From assembly GCF_000621165.1 (NCBI RefSeq), contig NZ_KK211217.1, positions 62,001 to 126,000 of the forward strand: a stretch of DNA of 64,000 nt. Direction: 5' to 3'. Below the pieces are notes generated by a model that did no database searches, was not told the origin of the DNA, and worked only from the letters and a program-made list of their open reading frames with translations. Origin of the DNA: Enterovibrio calviensis DSM 14347 (GTDB lineage: Bacteria > Pseudomonadota > Gammaproteobacteria > Enterobacterales > Vibrionaceae). Within the stretch, counting starts at the first letter, position 1, and each line of letters opens with the position of its first letter. Of this stretch, positions 45,560-55,754 are shown piece by piece. The translations under genes and the position numbers were made by a program.

Positions 45560-46030
45560 AGCGGATCCATTAAAAGTGGGTGCGTTGGGCGTGACGTCTG
45601 CAATATCAGAAAAAGCAGCAAATACCGTGCCGATTGCCTATACCTATAAGAGTGATTGTTTCATTTTTGAGCGTTTAGTTACTAATATGGGGTTTTGCCC
45701 ATGAATGGCGTTCATCTTTTTGTGTGCTGTAACGGTAAGAAGGCACATTTTATTCGCAAAACTCAGAGGCGGTGAATTGCCGTTTGGTGTGAGGCAAAGG
45801 ATGAAACCCTTTGCCGCTTTTACGAACACAATGAGAGTGTTTGTGATTAAGTTGTTGAAAATAAATAAAATAAATTATTGGCACGCAATTTGTATTAGGT
45901 TGAGCAAGTAAGTATCGCCTTGGTTGATACGTCCCTAATAACGAACTGAAGGCTGCTCCCGCTAGTAATCGGAATTATTTGTCGCGGGTAGGCTGTTTCG
46001 CAAAGTACGCGAAAGTCAAAGGAGAGCAAA
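45560..46030. other. Divergent region between the TPR gene and flagellin 1
   Basis: No gene is seen in these 471 bases. The right part holds a sigma-54-like promoter (45880-45895) and a flagellin leader of about 120 bases with a possible CCCGC/GCGGG hairpin and an AAAGGAGAG ribosome-binding site. The left part should hold the promoter of the TPR gene. Confidence 0.65.
45880..45895 (+). promoter_or_regulatory. Sigma-54 promoter candidate of flagellin 1
   Basis: TGGCACGCAATTTGTA has a perfect -24 box (TGGCACG) and correct spacing, with TTGT rather than TTGC at -12. The primary flagellin gene of Vibrio is sigma-54/FlrC dependent, which fits. Confidence 0.65.
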
Positions 46031-47173
46031 ATGGGTGTAACAGTTAACACCAACGTGTCTGCGATGACTGCGCAGCGTTACCTGAATAAGTCGACAAATG
46101 ATCTTAATACGTCGATGGAACGCTTGTCGTCTGGTAGTCGAATCAACAGCGCAAAAGATGACGCTGCGGGTCTGCAGATCTCAAACCGACTCATTGCCCA
46201 AACCCGCGGCTTAGATGTCGCCATGCGAAACGCCAACGATGGTATCTCCATCGCGCAGACCGCAGAAGGTGCGATGCAAGAATCGACCAATATCCTGCAA
46301 CGTATGCGTGACTTGTCTTTGCAGTCCGCTAACGGCGCGAATGGTAGTGCCGAGCGCGTGGCAATTCAAGAAGAAGTGGGTGCACTTCAAGATGAATTGA
46401 ACCGTATCGCTGAAACCACAGCTTTTGGTGGTCGTCGTCTTCTTAATGGTTCATTTGGTGAAGCATCATTCCAAATTGGCTCTGATTCTGGTGAAGCTAT
46501 CATCATGGGGCTGACCAGTATTCGTGCTGATGACTTCCGCATGGGTGGTGCAGAGTTCACTGGCGCGACCGCCAAATCTGCAGGTTGGGAAGTGTCTTCT
46601 GCAGCATCAACGCTGACCATGTCTTTCGTAACGAAAGCGGGCGACACCATTAACCTGAATATCGAAACCGTCGCCGGTGATGACATTGAAGAGGTCGCTA
46701 CCTTTATTAATGGTCAGTCTGATGAGAGTGTTTCAGCGTCAGTTGATGGCAACGGACAACTTCAAATTTTTATCGCTGAACAGAAATTAGAAGGCAGTAT
46801 CACGTTTGGTGGTGGGCTTGCTGCATCATTGGGCTTGGTCACAGGCGCGGGTGCCGCGATTACATCTCAAGACATTGATGTCAGCGATGTTGGTGGCGCA
46901 CAAATGGCCGTGGGCATTATTGACTCCGCCATGCAATATATTGACAGTCAGCGTGCGGATTTGGGTGCAAAACAAAACCGCCTGAGCCACACCATTAGTA
47001 ACTTGTCGAATATCCAAGAGAACGTGTCTGCATCGAACAGCCGCATTCGTGACACGGACTTTGCGAAAGAAACGACCGAACTCACCAAAGGTCAGATTTT
47101 GCAACAAGCAAGTACCTCTATACTTGCGCAAGCGAAACAGTTGCCGCAAGCAGCGCTCAACTTGCTTCAGTAG
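46031..47173 (+). CDS. Polar flagellin 1 (FlaA-type)
   Basis: This filament subunit of 380 residues has the conserved D0/D1 N-terminal region ([37 protein letters not shown]) and C-terminal region ([33 protein letters not shown]), with a variable central part (about 170-300). A strong AAAGGAGAG site precedes the ATG. Its sigma-54-like promoter suggests that it is the primary flagellin needed for filament formation, as FlaA is in V. cholerae. A second flagellin follows with a different type of promoter. Confidence 0.95.
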   Translation: MGVTVNTNVSAMTAQRYLNKSTNDLNTSMERLSSGSRINSAKDDAAGLQISNRLIAQTRGLDVAMRNANDGISIAQTAEGAMQESTNILQRMRDLSLQSANGANGSAERVAIQEEVGALQDELNRIAETTAFGGRRLLNGSFGEASFQIGSDSGEAIIMGLTSIRADDFRMGGAEFTGATAKSAGWEVSSAASTLTMSFVTKAGDTINLNIETVAGDDIEEVATFINGQSDESVSASVDGNGQLQIFIAEQKLEGSITFGGGLAASLGLVTGAGAAITSQDIDVSDVGGAQMAVGIIDSAMQYIDSQRADLGAKQNRLSHTISNLSNIQENVSASNSRIRDTDFAKETTELTKGQILQQASTSILAQAKQLPQAALNLLQ

Positions 47174-47208
47174 TCGCTTTATGAGCAACTAAACAATAGA
47201 GCAGCAAG

Positions 47209-47237
47209 AAGCGGCAATCAATTGCCGCTTTTTTTAT
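47209..47237 (+). terminator. Terminator behind flagellin 1
   Basis: AAGCGGCAAT and ATTGCCGCTT form a 10-bp stem with a CA loop, followed by a T run. Confidence 0.93.
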
Positions 47238-47410
47238 GCCATTTCCACGGCAATCTCCCGCTTTTTTCTCCGTATTTGTCCGCTCGTCATCACGTAATTA
47301 ATTTCATTTCTTGTTTATCAACGCCACGTAAATTCTCCCTGCAGCTCAGTCTCCATCAGGGTTTTGAGGATATGCGTATTTAGTCATAGATAAATTTTTA
47401 AATTCAATCC

Positions 47411-47437
47411 TAAAGTTTTTCTCTCCGAGGGCGAAAA
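47411..47437 (+). promoter_or_regulatory. Sigma-28 (FliA) promoter of flagellin 2
   Basis: TAAAGTTT (perfect -35), an 11-base spacer and GGCGAAAA (6 of 8 at -10) match the FliA consensus. It lies about 178 bases before the start codon. Confidence 0.78.
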
Positions 47438-47615
47438 CACTCATAGCACTATGATTTAACGGGTAAACCCAAGCATCATCAGGGTGTAAAAATATTAGGA
47501 AAAAAGGTGTAAAGGTTTTTCTTAATGTGCCGTTACATAGGGTGTGAGAGATTTAGAACTGGTTTTCCCTACATAGCTGGGCGGAAGCCGGACTTAGTAC
47601 CGAAGGAGAATAGTT

Positions 47616-48755
47616 ATGGCTATTACAGTAAACACTAACGTGCCCGCAATGACCGCTCAGCGCTACTTGAACAGTTCAACTGACTCGTTGAATGCTTCAA
47701 TGGAACGTCTGTCTTCAGGCTTCCGCATTAACAGTGCGAAAGATGATGCAGCAGGTCTTCAAATTTCTAACCGCTTGATTTCACAGAGCCGCGGTCTTGA
47801 TGTTGCAGTTCGCAACGCCAACGACGGTATCTCAATGTCACAAACTGCTGAAGGTGCGATGGAAGAAACCACCAACATCCTGCAGCGTATGCGTGACCTA
47901 TCCCTACAATCAGCTAACGGTGCTAACGGTTCTGAAGAGCGTAAAGCGATTCAAGAAGAAGTTGTTGCACTCCAAGATGAAATTAACCGTATCGCAGAAA
48001 CGACCTCTTTTGGTGGTGCGAAACTGTTGAACGGCACATTCGGCACCAAAGCATTCCAAGTGGGTGCGGACGCCGGTGAAGCTGTCATGATGGAGTTCAA
48101 AAACACCCGTGCTGATGAAGCGATGATGGGTGGTAGCACCTTCAAAGCAACAGTTGCAGCAAGTACTGACATGGCAGCATGGACAGCAACCGCTGGCTCA
48201 ACGCTAAACATGGCAATTACTAACGCCGATGGCTCAACATCAACCATTAGCATTTCTGCTAAAGATGGCGATGATGTTGAAGAAATCGCAACTTACATCA
48301 ACGGTCAAGCAGACAGCAAAATCTCTGCATCTGTGTCTGAAAATGGTGAGCTGCAAGTTGTTGCTGCATCAGGTTCTGACATTACCTTTACCGGTGCATT
48401 AGGCGCGTCTCTGGGCATGAACTCAGCGACTAAAGTGTCTGAAACCGTTAAAGATGTGGATGTGAGCACCGTGGGTGGCGCACAGAAAGCTGTTGGTCTA
48501 GTTGATAACGCAATGCAGTATATCGACTCACACCGTGCAGAACTGGGTGCGAAGCAAAACCGCTTGAGCCACACCATTGCAAACTTGGATAACGTTAACG
48601 AGAACGTGAGTGCGTCTAACAGCCGTATCCGTGACGTTGACTTCGCGAAAGAGACGACGCAGTTTACGAAATCTCAAATCCTGCAGCAGTCTGGTACGTC
48701 TATACTTGCACAAGCGAAGCAGGCTCCTTCAGCTGCATTGAGCCTGTTAGGATAA
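47616..48755 (+). CDS. Polar flagellin 2
   Basis: This 379-residue flagellin is closely similar to flagellin 1 in the N-terminal ([22 protein letters not shown]) and C-terminal parts ([33 protein letters not shown]), with a different middle. A GAAGGAGAA site precedes the ATG. The sigma-28 promoter makes it a late, FlgM-controlled flagellin, like the accessory flagellins of Vibrio. It is followed by flaG. Confidence 0.95.
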   Translation: MAITVNTNVPAMTAQRYLNSSTDSLNASMERLSSGFRINSAKDDAAGLQISNRLISQSRGLDVAVRNANDGISMSQTAEGAMEETTNILQRMRDLSLQSANGANGSEERKAIQEEVVALQDEINRIAETTSFGGAKLLNGTFGTKAFQVGADAGEAVMMEFKNTRADEAMMGGSTFKATVAASTDMAAWTATAGSTLNMAITNADGSTSTISISAKDGDDVEEIATYINGQADSKISASVSENGELQVVAASGSDITFTGALGASLGMNSATKVSETVKDVDVSTVGGAQKAVGLVDNAMQYIDSHRAELGAKQNRLSHTIANLDNVNENVSASNSRIRDVDFAKETTQFTKSQILQQSGTSILAQAKQAPSAALSLLG

Positions 48756-48771
48756 TAGAGATGTAGCAGAT

Positions 48772-48795
48772 GACGGTGAGTCGCCTCTCACCGTC
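48772..48795 (+). terminator. Hairpin between flagellin 2 and flaG
   Basis: GACGGTGAG and CTCACCGTC form a 9-bp stem with a 6-base loop. There is no T tract. It may reduce read-through or protect the abundant flagellin mRNA from 3' decay. Confidence 0.6.
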
Positions 48796-48820
48796 AATAG
48801 CTAACAGGAGGTGAAGAAAG

Positions 48821-49243
48821 ATGGACATATCATCCGTTTCGACGTCATCCCTGTCTCAAGTGACTCCACAGTCCGGCACAAAAGTTGCTAGCAGTAAAGA
48901 ATCTGTGGGGGGGACTAAACCCGAAATCACGAACCAGCAACAAATGGCTGAGAGTGCTGAGAAACTCGCCAAACGTCGTGTAGAACAAATCGACAGATTT
49001 GAAAGCACACAGAAGGTACAGCAGGAACAGCTTGAAATGCTGGTAGAGCGACTAGATGAGTTTGTGTCTACCTTTAACAAAGGCTTATCATTTCGATTAG
49101 ATGAGGATTCTGGAAAAAGTATTATCACTGTTTATGAAATGAGTAGTGGCGATATCATTAGACAGATCCCTGAAAAAGAAATGTTAGAGCTAGCACAGCA
49201 ACTTTCCCTTCATTCAAGGGGGCTTGTTGCAGAAAAGGTATAA
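48821..49243 (+). CDS. flaG: Flagellar protein FlaG
   Basis: FlaG affects filament length. The 140-residue protein has a polar, flexible N-terminus and the FlaG domain (FNKGLSFRLDEDSGKSIITVYEMSSGDIIRQIPEKEMLELAQQL). A strong AGGAGG site lies upstream. It is followed by fliD after 16 bases. Confidence 0.94.
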   Translation: MDISSVSTSSLSQVTPQSGTKVASSKESVGGTKPEITNQQQMAESAEKLAKRRVEQIDRFESTQKVQQEQLEMLVERLDEFVSTFNKGLSFRLDEDSGKSIITVYEMSSGDIIRQIPEKEMLELAQQLSLHSRGLVAEKV

Positions 49244-49259
49244 ACGAGGTGGGTAAGTA

Positions 49260-50627
49260 ATGGGTTTAAGCGCAACAGGCCTTGGCAGTGGAATGGACAT
49301 AGGTTCCATGGTCAGCAAAATTGTTGAGGCAGAGCGCGCGCCCAAGCAAGAGCGTATTGCTAAGAACATGAATGATGTTGAAACTAACATCAGTGCTTAC
49401 GGTAGGCTTAAAACTTCCCTCGATACGATGAAAGATCTGATGTATGACTTTCGCCGTAGCAATACCTTCGCGTCGCGGAGCACGGTTTCAGATAATCCAG
49501 AAACCGTCTCCGCTTCCGCTGACCATCAAGCCGTTACCGGCGTATATTCAATCGATGTTCAACAACTCGCCCAATCTCATAAATTGGTGTCTGACGGATT
49601 AGATGCCAAAGCAGATTTCGGCGCAGGTAAGCTTACGCTAAATCTCGGTGGACGTTCGGCGACCATTGAAATAAAGCCCGAAGAAAGCACCTTGTTGGAC
49701 ATTGTCCGTACCATTAACAAACATCCATCCAACCCAGGTATCAAAGCCTCTGTTATTAACGATGACAGTGGCGCACGTATGATCTTAGGGGGGGATAAAA
49801 CCGGCGCAGACAATCAACTCGCTGTGACAGTGAACGCGCCCATCACGAGTCCGCTGCAGGCGTTGGCGTTCAACCCAGCCAGTCAGAACAATGCGATGAA
49901 CGAAATGCAGGCCGCGAAGGATGCACGCATTTTGATTGACGGTTTGGCATTGGTGTCGAGTGAAACCAATACATTTTCTGATGCAATACGTGGTGTTGAT
50001 ATCGAAGTGTCGAAAGTGACGACGGCCGAAGATGGGCCTGTCACCGTGAACGTCGATGAAGACCGTGATACCGTTAAGGCGTCATTGGAACAATTTGTCG
50101 ATGCTTACAACGCTTTCTATCAAGTGACCAAAGCGTTGTCGAAATATGACCCTGAAACTCAGCAAGGTGGCCCCTTAGTGGGTGACAGTGTGATTCGCTC
50201 TGCAGTGAATCAAATGCGTTCTTTGTTTTCGACGCCGATAGAAGGTGCGCCTGATTCGTTGAAAACCCTGAGTGAGTTAGGGCTTTCTACGACAATGGAC
50301 GGGCGACTAGAAATTAACAACTCGATGTTAGATAAACAGCTGACGCAAAATTTTTCTGCGTTAGAAGGTTTTTTTGGCGGCAATGATGGATTTGCTCGCA
50401 AAGTCGAAGAAGCTGTTCAATCATTTACTGGTGTAGCGGGTACGATTCGAAACCGCGAGAGCAGTCTTGGTGATCAGAGAGTACGTTTGCGTGATGAGCA
50501 AGAAACACTAGATCGCCGTATGGAAGATCTCCAAAACCGTACATTGAAGCAATTTTCTGCGATGGATAACGCCATGGGCGAGATGCAATCGCAGTTATCT
50601 GCCATGATGAATATCATGCCATCGTAA
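49260..50627 (+). CDS. fliD: Flagellar filament cap FliD
   Basis: FliD caps the filament and directs flagellin folding. The 455-residue protein has the N-terminal FliD motif (GLGSGMDIGSMVSKIVEAERAPKQERI) and the C-terminal region with LFSTPIEGAPDSLKTLSELGLSTTMDGRLEIN and a coiled end (DEQETLDRRMEDLQNR). It sits in the flaG-fliD-fliT-fliS unit. Confidence 0.95.
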   Translation: MGLSATGLGSGMDIGSMVSKIVEAERAPKQERIAKNMNDVETNISAYGRLKTSLDTMKDLMYDFRRSNTFASRSTVSDNPETVSASADHQAVTGVYSIDVQQLAQSHKLVSDGLDAKADFGAGKLTLNLGGRSATIEIKPEESTLLDIVRTINKHPSNPGIKASVINDDSGARMILGGDKTGADNQLAVTVNAPITSPLQALAFNPASQNNAMNEMQAAKDARILIDGLALVSSETNTFSDAIRGVDIEVSKVTTAEDGPVTVNVDEDRDTVKASLEQFVDAYNAFYQVTKALSKYDPETQQGGPLVGDSVIRSAVNQMRSLFSTPIEGAPDSLKTLSELGLSTTMDGRLEINNSMLDKQLTQNFSALEGFFGGNDGFARKVEEAVQSFTGVAGTIRNRESSLGDQRVRLRDEQETLDRRMEDLQNRTLKQFSAMDNAMGEMQSQLSAMMNIMPS

Positions 50628-50638
50628 GGACGTAGGTC

Positions 50639-50932
50639 ATGAGTTCACCAGTCGTGCGGTTAGAAGCAATAGACGATCAGTTACTTTCAGTGCTTTCTCA
50701 AGGTCAGGTTGACCAAGATGAAATGGCACAGTTATTGAGTGATCGAAAGCAATGTCTGGCAGAAATCACGATGTTGCCGGAAGCACCGGAAAAAGAAGCT
50801 TGGTCAGTCGCGATAGCGCGCACCGAGCATATATATAGTCTGATAAAAAGACATCGTGACAGTGCTGCAGCCAATGCCAGTTCTTTTCTTAAAGGGCGTA
50901 AGTCAGTACAACTTTATAAAAAATTCGAGTAG
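50639..50932 (+). CDS. fliT: Flagellar chaperone FliT-like (FlaI)
   Basis: This 97-residue helical protein lies between fliD and fliS, where Vibrio encodes FlaI, a FliT-type chaperone for the filament cap. The sequence is short, charged and helical (LEAIDDQLLSVLSQGQVDQDEMAQLLSDRKQCL). The assignment rests mainly on position and length, since this family diverges quickly. Confidence 0.72.
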   Translation: MSSPVVRLEAIDDQLLSVLSQGQVDQDEMAQLLSDRKQCLAEITMLPEAPEKEAWSVAIARTEHIYSLIKRHRDSAAANASSFLKGRKSVQLYKKFE

Positions 50933-50944
50933 GTGAGGATTGTT

Positions 50945-51349
50945 ATGAGAGGGTCACTTCAGGCCTACAAAAAGGTATCTGTCGATAGCCAATTAAGCGC
51001 TGCTTCACCGCATAAGGTGATACAAATGCTAATGGCGGGAGCGATTGAACGCCTGATCCAAGGTAAAGCTGCGATGCTACAAGGCGATATTCCAATGAAG
51101 GGAGAGCGTCTTGGGAAAGCATTGGATATCATTATCAGCCTAAGAACCTGTCTTTCTATGGATGATGGTGGTGAAATTGCTACCAACTTAGATGCACTTT
51201 ACGATTTTATGATCCGTCAGATCTCTGAAGCTAACAGGGATAATCTCGATGCCCCGATCGATGACGTGATCGATATTTTGCGCGAAATTAAGTCTGCGTG
51301 GGATCAAATACCCGCTGAATATCACAATATTACTCAAGCAGACGCATAA
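50945..51349 (+). CDS. fliS: Flagellin export chaperone FliS
   Basis: FliS binds flagellin in the cytoplasm and keeps it unfolded for export. The 134-residue protein has the FliS core (MRGSLQAYKKVSVDSQLSAASPHKVIQMLMAGAIERL, LRTCLSMDDGGEIATNLDALYDFM). The ATG at 50945 has an AGGTGAGGA site; a GTG at 50933 is inside it. It follows fliT directly. Confidence 0.95.
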   Translation: MRGSLQAYKKVSVDSQLSAASPHKVIQMLMAGAIERLIQGKAAMLQGDIPMKGERLGKALDIIISLRTCLSMDDGGEIATNLDALYDFMIRQISEANRDNLDAPIDDVIDILREIKSAWDQIPAEYHNITQADA

Positions 51350-51521
51350 AAACGCTTCATTTTCACTACAATAGAATCTGTCTTGGCACAAGAGTCACAG
51401 CTTTATGGTGTCTCTTGTTGCCTTATACCAAGCAATAACTACAATAGCTGGATTAATCGGTCGTGGAGCGCTCGTGCTCGTCGATGTCACAGATGGTTTT
51501 TGGGGCAGATATATCTCACAC

Positions 51522-53000
51522 ATGCAAGGTTTAACGAAGATTCTTGTAATCGAAGATGATGAAAAGTTTCGTCACGATGTAGGCGTTATCTTGGAGTTTA
51601 TTGGTGAGCAATACCTGCTATGTTCAACCACTGAGCTAAATGATTCGCACTGGAAGCAGGCAGAGGGAGCCTGTTTCTTAGGTAATGTTCACTCACCTCA
51701 GCGTTTATCCCAGGTACTCGATAACCTGGCTATCAATAACCACATTCCGGTTATCGCGCTAGCAAAACATAAAACAGAATTGTCCGGCTTGCCTAACTTT
51801 GTTGGCGAGCTGGAGTTGCCGTTGAATTATCCGCAACTGTCAGATGCATTAAGACATTGTCAGGAATTCTCGGGTAAACAAGCATTTAACATTCCACAAC
51901 TTAGCCGTAAGAACACTTTGTTCCGCAGCATGGTCGGTCGCAGTTCGGCCATCAGTGATGTCCGTCATTTGATTGAACAAGTGGCAGGTACCGATGCTAG
52001 CGTGTTGATTCTTGGTGAATCAGGTACGGGTAAAGAAGTGGTTGCACGAAACATTCACTACCATTCATTGCGTGGCAAAGGGCCGTTTGTGCCTGTTAAC
52101 TGTGGAGCGATCCCACCAGAGCTACTTGAAAGTGAATTGTTTGGCCATGAGAAAGGCGCATTTACAGGAGCGATATCAGCCCGTAAAGGACGTTTTGAGC
52201 TTGCTGAAGGTGGCACACTGTTTCTTGATGAAATCGGTGATATGCCCCAGCCAATGCAGGTAAAACTGCTTCGTGTGTTGCAAGAGCGTTGTTTCGAGCG
52301 TGTGGGTGGGAATAAAACCATTCAGTCTAACGTGCGCGTTGTCGCCGCGACTCACCGTAATCTCGATACCATGATTGAAGAAGGCTCGTTCCGTGAAGAT
52401 CTCTTCTATCGTTTGAATGTTTTCCCAATTGAAATGCCAGCGCTTAGAGAGCGAATGGAAGATATTCCATTGCTGATCCAAGAATTGATGACGCGCCTGG
52501 AATCTGAAGGTGGCAATCAGGTTCATTTAACACCGCGCGCTATCGCATCGTTGGTTGAACATGATTGGCCGGGTAACGTTCGTGAGTTGGCGAATCTTAT
52601 CGAACGCATGGTTATTCTGTACCCGGGTCAAATGGTTGATGTAAACCGTTTGCCGAAGAAATACCGTTACAGTGATATTCCCGAGTTTCAGCCCGAGCAG
52701 TTTGTTCATGTTGAAGATTGTGAAGCCATGGAGCGAGAAGCGTTGCATGCGGTCTTTGCGATGGATGATTTTGAAGAAGACATGCCTGGTTTTGCGCCGA
52801 CTGCAGCACCGACAGGGTTACCTCCAGAAGGCGTTGATCTCAAAGCGTTACTTGCTGATCTCGAAGTTGATATGATTCGCCAAGCTTTGGAGGCGCAAAT
52901 GGGCATTGTTGCTCGCGCAGCGGATATGCTTGGTATGCGCCGCACGACATTGGTCGAAAAAATGCGCAAGTATAGTCTCACCAAAGAAGACATTGCTTAA
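51522..53000 (+). CDS. flrA: Flagellar master regulator FlrA
   Basis: FlrA is the sigma-54-dependent activator at the top of the polar flagellar hierarchy and a c-di-GMP target in V. cholerae. The 492-residue protein has an N-terminal FleQ-type receiver-like domain ([17 protein letters not shown]) that appears to lack the usual phosphorylation Asp (sequence CFLGNV there). Next is an AAA+ domain with Walker A GESGTGKE and the sigma-54 loop GAFTGA, and then a Fis-type helix-turn-helix ([22 protein letters not shown]). The ATG at 51522 was chosen over a start at 51405 that would add 39 unrelated residues. Confidence 0.95.
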   Translation: MQGLTKILVIEDDEKFRHDVGVILEFIGEQYLLCSTTELNDSHWKQAEGACFLGNVHSPQRLSQVLDNLAINNHIPVIALAKHKTELSGLPNFVGELELPLNYPQLSDALRHCQEFSGKQAFNIPQLSRKNTLFRSMVGRSSAISDVRHLIEQVAGTDASVLILGESGTGKEVVARNIHYHSLRGKGPFVPVNCGAIPPELLESELFGHEKGAFTGAISARKGRFELAEGGTLFLDEIGDMPQPMQVKLLRVLQERCFERVGGNKTIQSNVRVVAATHRNLDTMIEEGSFREDLFYRLNVFPIEMPALRERMEDIPLLIQELMTRLESEGGNQVHLTPRAIASLVEHDWPGNVRELANLIERMVILYPGQMVDVNRLPKKYRYSDIPEFQPEQFVHVEDCEAMEREALHAVFAMDDFEEDMPGFAPTAAPTGLPPEGVDLKALLADLEVDMIRQALEAQMGIVARAADMLGMRRTTLVEKMRKYSLTKEDIA

Positions 53001-53030
53001 CCTCACAGCGCGATAACTTGTTCAATTAAT

Positions 53031-53062
53031 AAGCGAAGTCAAAAAAATGACTTCGCTTTTTT
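53031..53062 (+). terminator. Terminator behind flrA
   Basis: AAGCGAAGTCA and TGACTTCGCTT arms around an A-rich loop are followed by TTTTTT. Confidence 0.92.
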
Positions 53063-53105
53063 ATTGCCTCAACCACTAACCTATTGATTCTATTTGTCTA
53101 TTTAT

Positions 53106-53121
53106 TGGCACATTTTCTGCT
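53106..53121 (+). promoter_or_regulatory. Sigma-54 promoter of flrBC
   Basis: TGGCACATTTTCTGCT has TGGCAC, GG-N10-GC spacing and CTGCT at -12, 46 bases before flrB. flrBC transcription depends on FlrA and sigma-54 in Vibrio. Confidence 0.83.
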
Positions 53122-53166
53122 TAGTGCTGTTCAGCGTCAGAAATATAGAGCTGAAAGTATAGGATC

Positions 53167-54216
53167 ATGGAAGCCAAAAATTCGCCACTCGGAACCGTCG
53201 ATCAACAGGTTCTACGATACAAACAAGTGCTAGATGTGATGCCTGCGGGTGTCATCTTGCTTGATCCTTTCGGCCGCGTCGCTGAAGCCAATCCCGAAGC
53301 ACACCGTTTGCTTGGTGCACCGCTAGAAGAAGAGCGGTGGGTGGATGTGATTAATCGAGCGTTTTCACCGCGAGAAGACGATGGTCACGAGGTCTCACTC
53401 CGTGATGGTCGCCGTGTGAAACTTGCCATATCAGCATCAGCCTCTGGTCAGCTGATATTGATCACTGATATGACAGAAACACGTTTACTGCAATCTCGAT
53501 TCAGTGACCTTCAGCGTTTATCGTCGCTTGGGAAAATGGTCGCGTCGTTGGCACATCAAGTGAGAACGCCACTTTCGAGCGCACTGCTATATGCCGCCAA
53601 TTTAGGTGCCGCAAATCTCAATGAGCCAACCCGAAAGCGTTTTCAGCTCAAGCTGGTGGACAGGCTTCATGATCTCGAAAAACAAGTGAATGACATGCTG
53701 TTGTTCGCGAAGGGCGGTGACAACAAAGTGGTCAGTCACTTCACCTTGGAGCATCTGCTCAACGAATTTGAACCCATGGTCGAAGCGTTGGTGAGCAACC
53801 AAAACGTCGACTTTGCAATCAATTGCGATGATGAATCTCATCAACTGCTTGGCAACGTGAATGCGCTCGCCAGTGCATTATCCAATTTGGTGGTGAATGC
53901 CATTCAAGTGGCGGGTAAAGACTGCAAAGTGGTGGTTGATGTGCGCGAGATGGGGGGACAGATATTTCTGTCCGTCGCTGATAACGGCCCGGGAATCGCC
54001 GAAGAACTACAAAGCAAAATACTTGAACCTTTTTTCACAACGCGACAGCAAGGCACTGGCCTTGGGCTTGCCGTTGTACAAATGGTCTGCCATGCGCATA
54101 AAGGCAGGCTGACATTGCAATCTCAACCGGGACAGGGTGCCTGTTTTACACTCTGTCTGCCATTGGCAGAACATATCGATATCGAGCAGCAACAGGTATC
54201 AGGAGAAGCACAATGA
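53167..54216 (+). CDS. flrB: Flagellar sensor histidine kinase FlrB
   Basis: FlrB phosphorylates FlrC. The 349-residue soluble protein has an N-terminal PAS domain (VLDVMPAGVILLDPFGRVAEANPEAHRLLG), a dimerisation/phosphotransfer helix with the H box (MVASLAHQVRTPLSSALLYA) and an HATPase domain with N, G1 and G2 boxes (ALSNLVVNAIQVA, VADNGPGIAEE, GTGLGLAVVQMV). It has no membrane segments. Its end overlaps the flrC start (ATGA). Confidence 0.95.
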   Translation: MEAKNSPLGTVDQQVLRYKQVLDVMPAGVILLDPFGRVAEANPEAHRLLGAPLEEERWVDVINRAFSPREDDGHEVSLRDGRRVKLAISASASGQLILITDMTETRLLQSRFSDLQRLSSLGKMVASLAHQVRTPLSSALLYAANLGAANLNEPTRKRFQLKLVDRLHDLEKQVNDMLLFAKGGDNKVVSHFTLEHLLNEFEPMVEALVSNQNVDFAINCDDESHQLLGNVNALASALSNLVVNAIQVAGKDCKVVVDVREMGGQIFLSVADNGPGIAEELQSKILEPFFTTRQQGTGLGLAVVQMVCHAHKGRLTLQSQPGQGACFTLCLPLAEHIDIEQQQVSGEAQ

Positions 54217-55628
54217 ATCAAAGCAAAGTACTTATCGTTGAAGATGATGAAGGATTGCGTGAAGCCTTAGTTGATACACTGGCCTTGGCGGGTTATCAGT
54301 GGGTGGAAGCAGACAGTGCGGAGCAAGCTTTACTGCTGCTTAAGCAAGAAAGCGTTGATATTGTGGTTTCTGATGTCCAAATGGCCGGTATGGATGGCTT
54401 AGGGCTGCTGAGAAATATCAAGCTTAACCATCCCAAGCTGCCTGTTCTATTGATGACGGCCTACGCGAACATTCAAGATGCGGTTGCCGCCATGAAGGAA
54501 GGCGCCATTGATTACATGGCAAAACCTTTTGCACCAGAAGTACTGTTAAACATGGTGAGCCGATACGCCCCGGTGAAAGCGGATAACACCGATGCGGTTG
54601 TGGCGGATCCAAAAAGTCAGGCTCTCATTGCGCTGGCTGACAAAGTCGCTAAGACAGATGCCAATGTGATGATATTGGGGCCAAGTGGTTCCGGTAAAGA
54701 AGTCATGGCACGTCATATTCACCGCCAATCGTTGCGAGTGAATGGCCCGTTTGTCGCAATCAACTGTGCGGCTATTCCTGAAAACATGCTTGAAGCGACC
54801 TTATTTGGTTATGAGAAAGGCGCATTCACCGGCGCTGTTCAAGCGTGCCCAGGTAAATTTGAGCAAGCGCAGGGTGGCACCATCTTGCTTGATGAAATCA
54901 GCGAAATGGACATGTCCCTGCAAGCCAAGTTGCTGCGTGTGTTGCAAGAGCGTGAAGTTGAGCGCTTGGGAAGCCGCAAGAGCATCAAGCTAGATGTTCG
55001 TGTGCTGGCAACCAGTAACCGAGATCTTCGTCAGTACGTCGAGGAAGGTAACTTCCGTGAAGATTTGTACTACCGCCTGAACGTATTCCCAATTTCATGG
55101 TTACCGCTTTGTGAGCGTCCGGGCGATATTCTTCCATTGGCCGAACACCTGCTTCAGCGCCATTGCAGCAAGCTAGGCCAACCTGCGCCAACGCTTGAGC
55201 CTTGCGCGGTAGAAAAGTTGGGGATGTACCGCTGGCCGGGTAATGTTCGTGAACTCGACAATGTCATGCAACGCGCATTGATCCTTTGTCAGCAAGACAA
55301 AATACTGGCGAACGATATTTTGCTTGAAGGCATTGATTGGCAAGACGCTGGGAGCCTACAAACCTTGGTGGCACGTAATGATGTCGCCGAACCCCGAATT
55401 CAGCCGCAAGCTATCCCAACCAAATTACCGATGGCAAACACCAGCAGCGATGCAAATGAAAGCCTGGGTGGTGAACTGCGAGAGCAAGAGTTCGCGATTA
55501 TTCTCGATACCATCCGTGCCTGTGAAGGGCGTCGGAAAGACGTCGCTGAGCGATTAGGCATCAGCCCGAGAACCTTACGTTATAAGCTCGCCAAGATGCG
55601 TGATGCGGGAATCGACATTCCGCAGTAA
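54213..55628 (+). CDS. flrC: Flagellar response regulator FlrC
   Basis: FlrC is the sigma-54 activator of hook, basal-body and primary flagellin genes. The 471-residue protein has a receiver domain (LIVEDDEGLREAL, phosphorylated Asp54 in VVSDVQMAGMDG), an AAA+ domain with GPSGSGKE Walker A and the GAFTGA loop, and a Fis-type helix-turn-helix (GRRKDVAERLGISPRTLRYKL). It is coupled to flrB by a 4-base overlap. Confidence 0.96.
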   Translation: MNQSKVLIVEDDEGLREALVDTLALAGYQWVEADSAEQALLLLKQESVDIVVSDVQMAGMDGLGLLRNIKLNHPKLPVLLMTAYANIQDAVAAMKEGAIDYMAKPFAPEVLLNMVSRYAPVKADNTDAVVADPKSQALIALADKVAKTDANVMILGPSGSGKEVMARHIHRQSLRVNGPFVAINCAAIPENMLEATLFGYEKGAFTGAVQACPGKFEQAQGGTILLDEISEMDMSLQAKLLRVLQEREVERLGSRKSIKLDVRVLATSNRDLRQYVEEGNFREDLYYRLNVFPISWLPLCERPGDILPLAEHLLQRHCSKLGQPAPTLEPCAVEKLGMYRWPGNVRELDNVMQRALILCQQDKILANDILLEGIDWQDAGSLQTLVARNDVAEPRIQPQAIPTKLPMANTSSDANESLGGELREQEFAIILDTIRACEGRRKDVAERLGISPRTLRYKLAKMRDAGIDIPQ

Positions 55629-55665
55629 AGCGATGCTTTTTAGTCAGTTAATGCGTATAATTTTT

Positions 55666-55681
55666 TGGCGCATAAATTGCA
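55666..55681 (+). promoter_or_regulatory. Sigma-54 promoter of the fliE operon
   Basis: TGGCGCATAAATTGCA has GG-N10-GC spacing and near-consensus boxes, about 75 bases before fliE. Confidence 0.82.
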
Positions 55682-55754
55682 TAAATAATAGTCAGATGAA
55701 CCGCAAGCCTTTATACGGCGTAGATTGCCAAAGTTTTGACAGTGAGGATGGACC

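Larger units (their letters stand above)
47174..47615. other. Intergenic region between the two flagellin genes
   Basis: These 442 bases contain the terminator of flagellin 1 and a sigma-28 promoter of flagellin 2 at 47411-47437. A leader of about 170 bases follows it. No gene is seen. Confidence 0.7.

Noticed and set aside
51350-51521. Sigma-54 site before flrA
   Set aside because: A TGGCAC box is present near 51386 but no -12 GC element occurs at the right spacing. This fits FlrA being made by another sigma factor.
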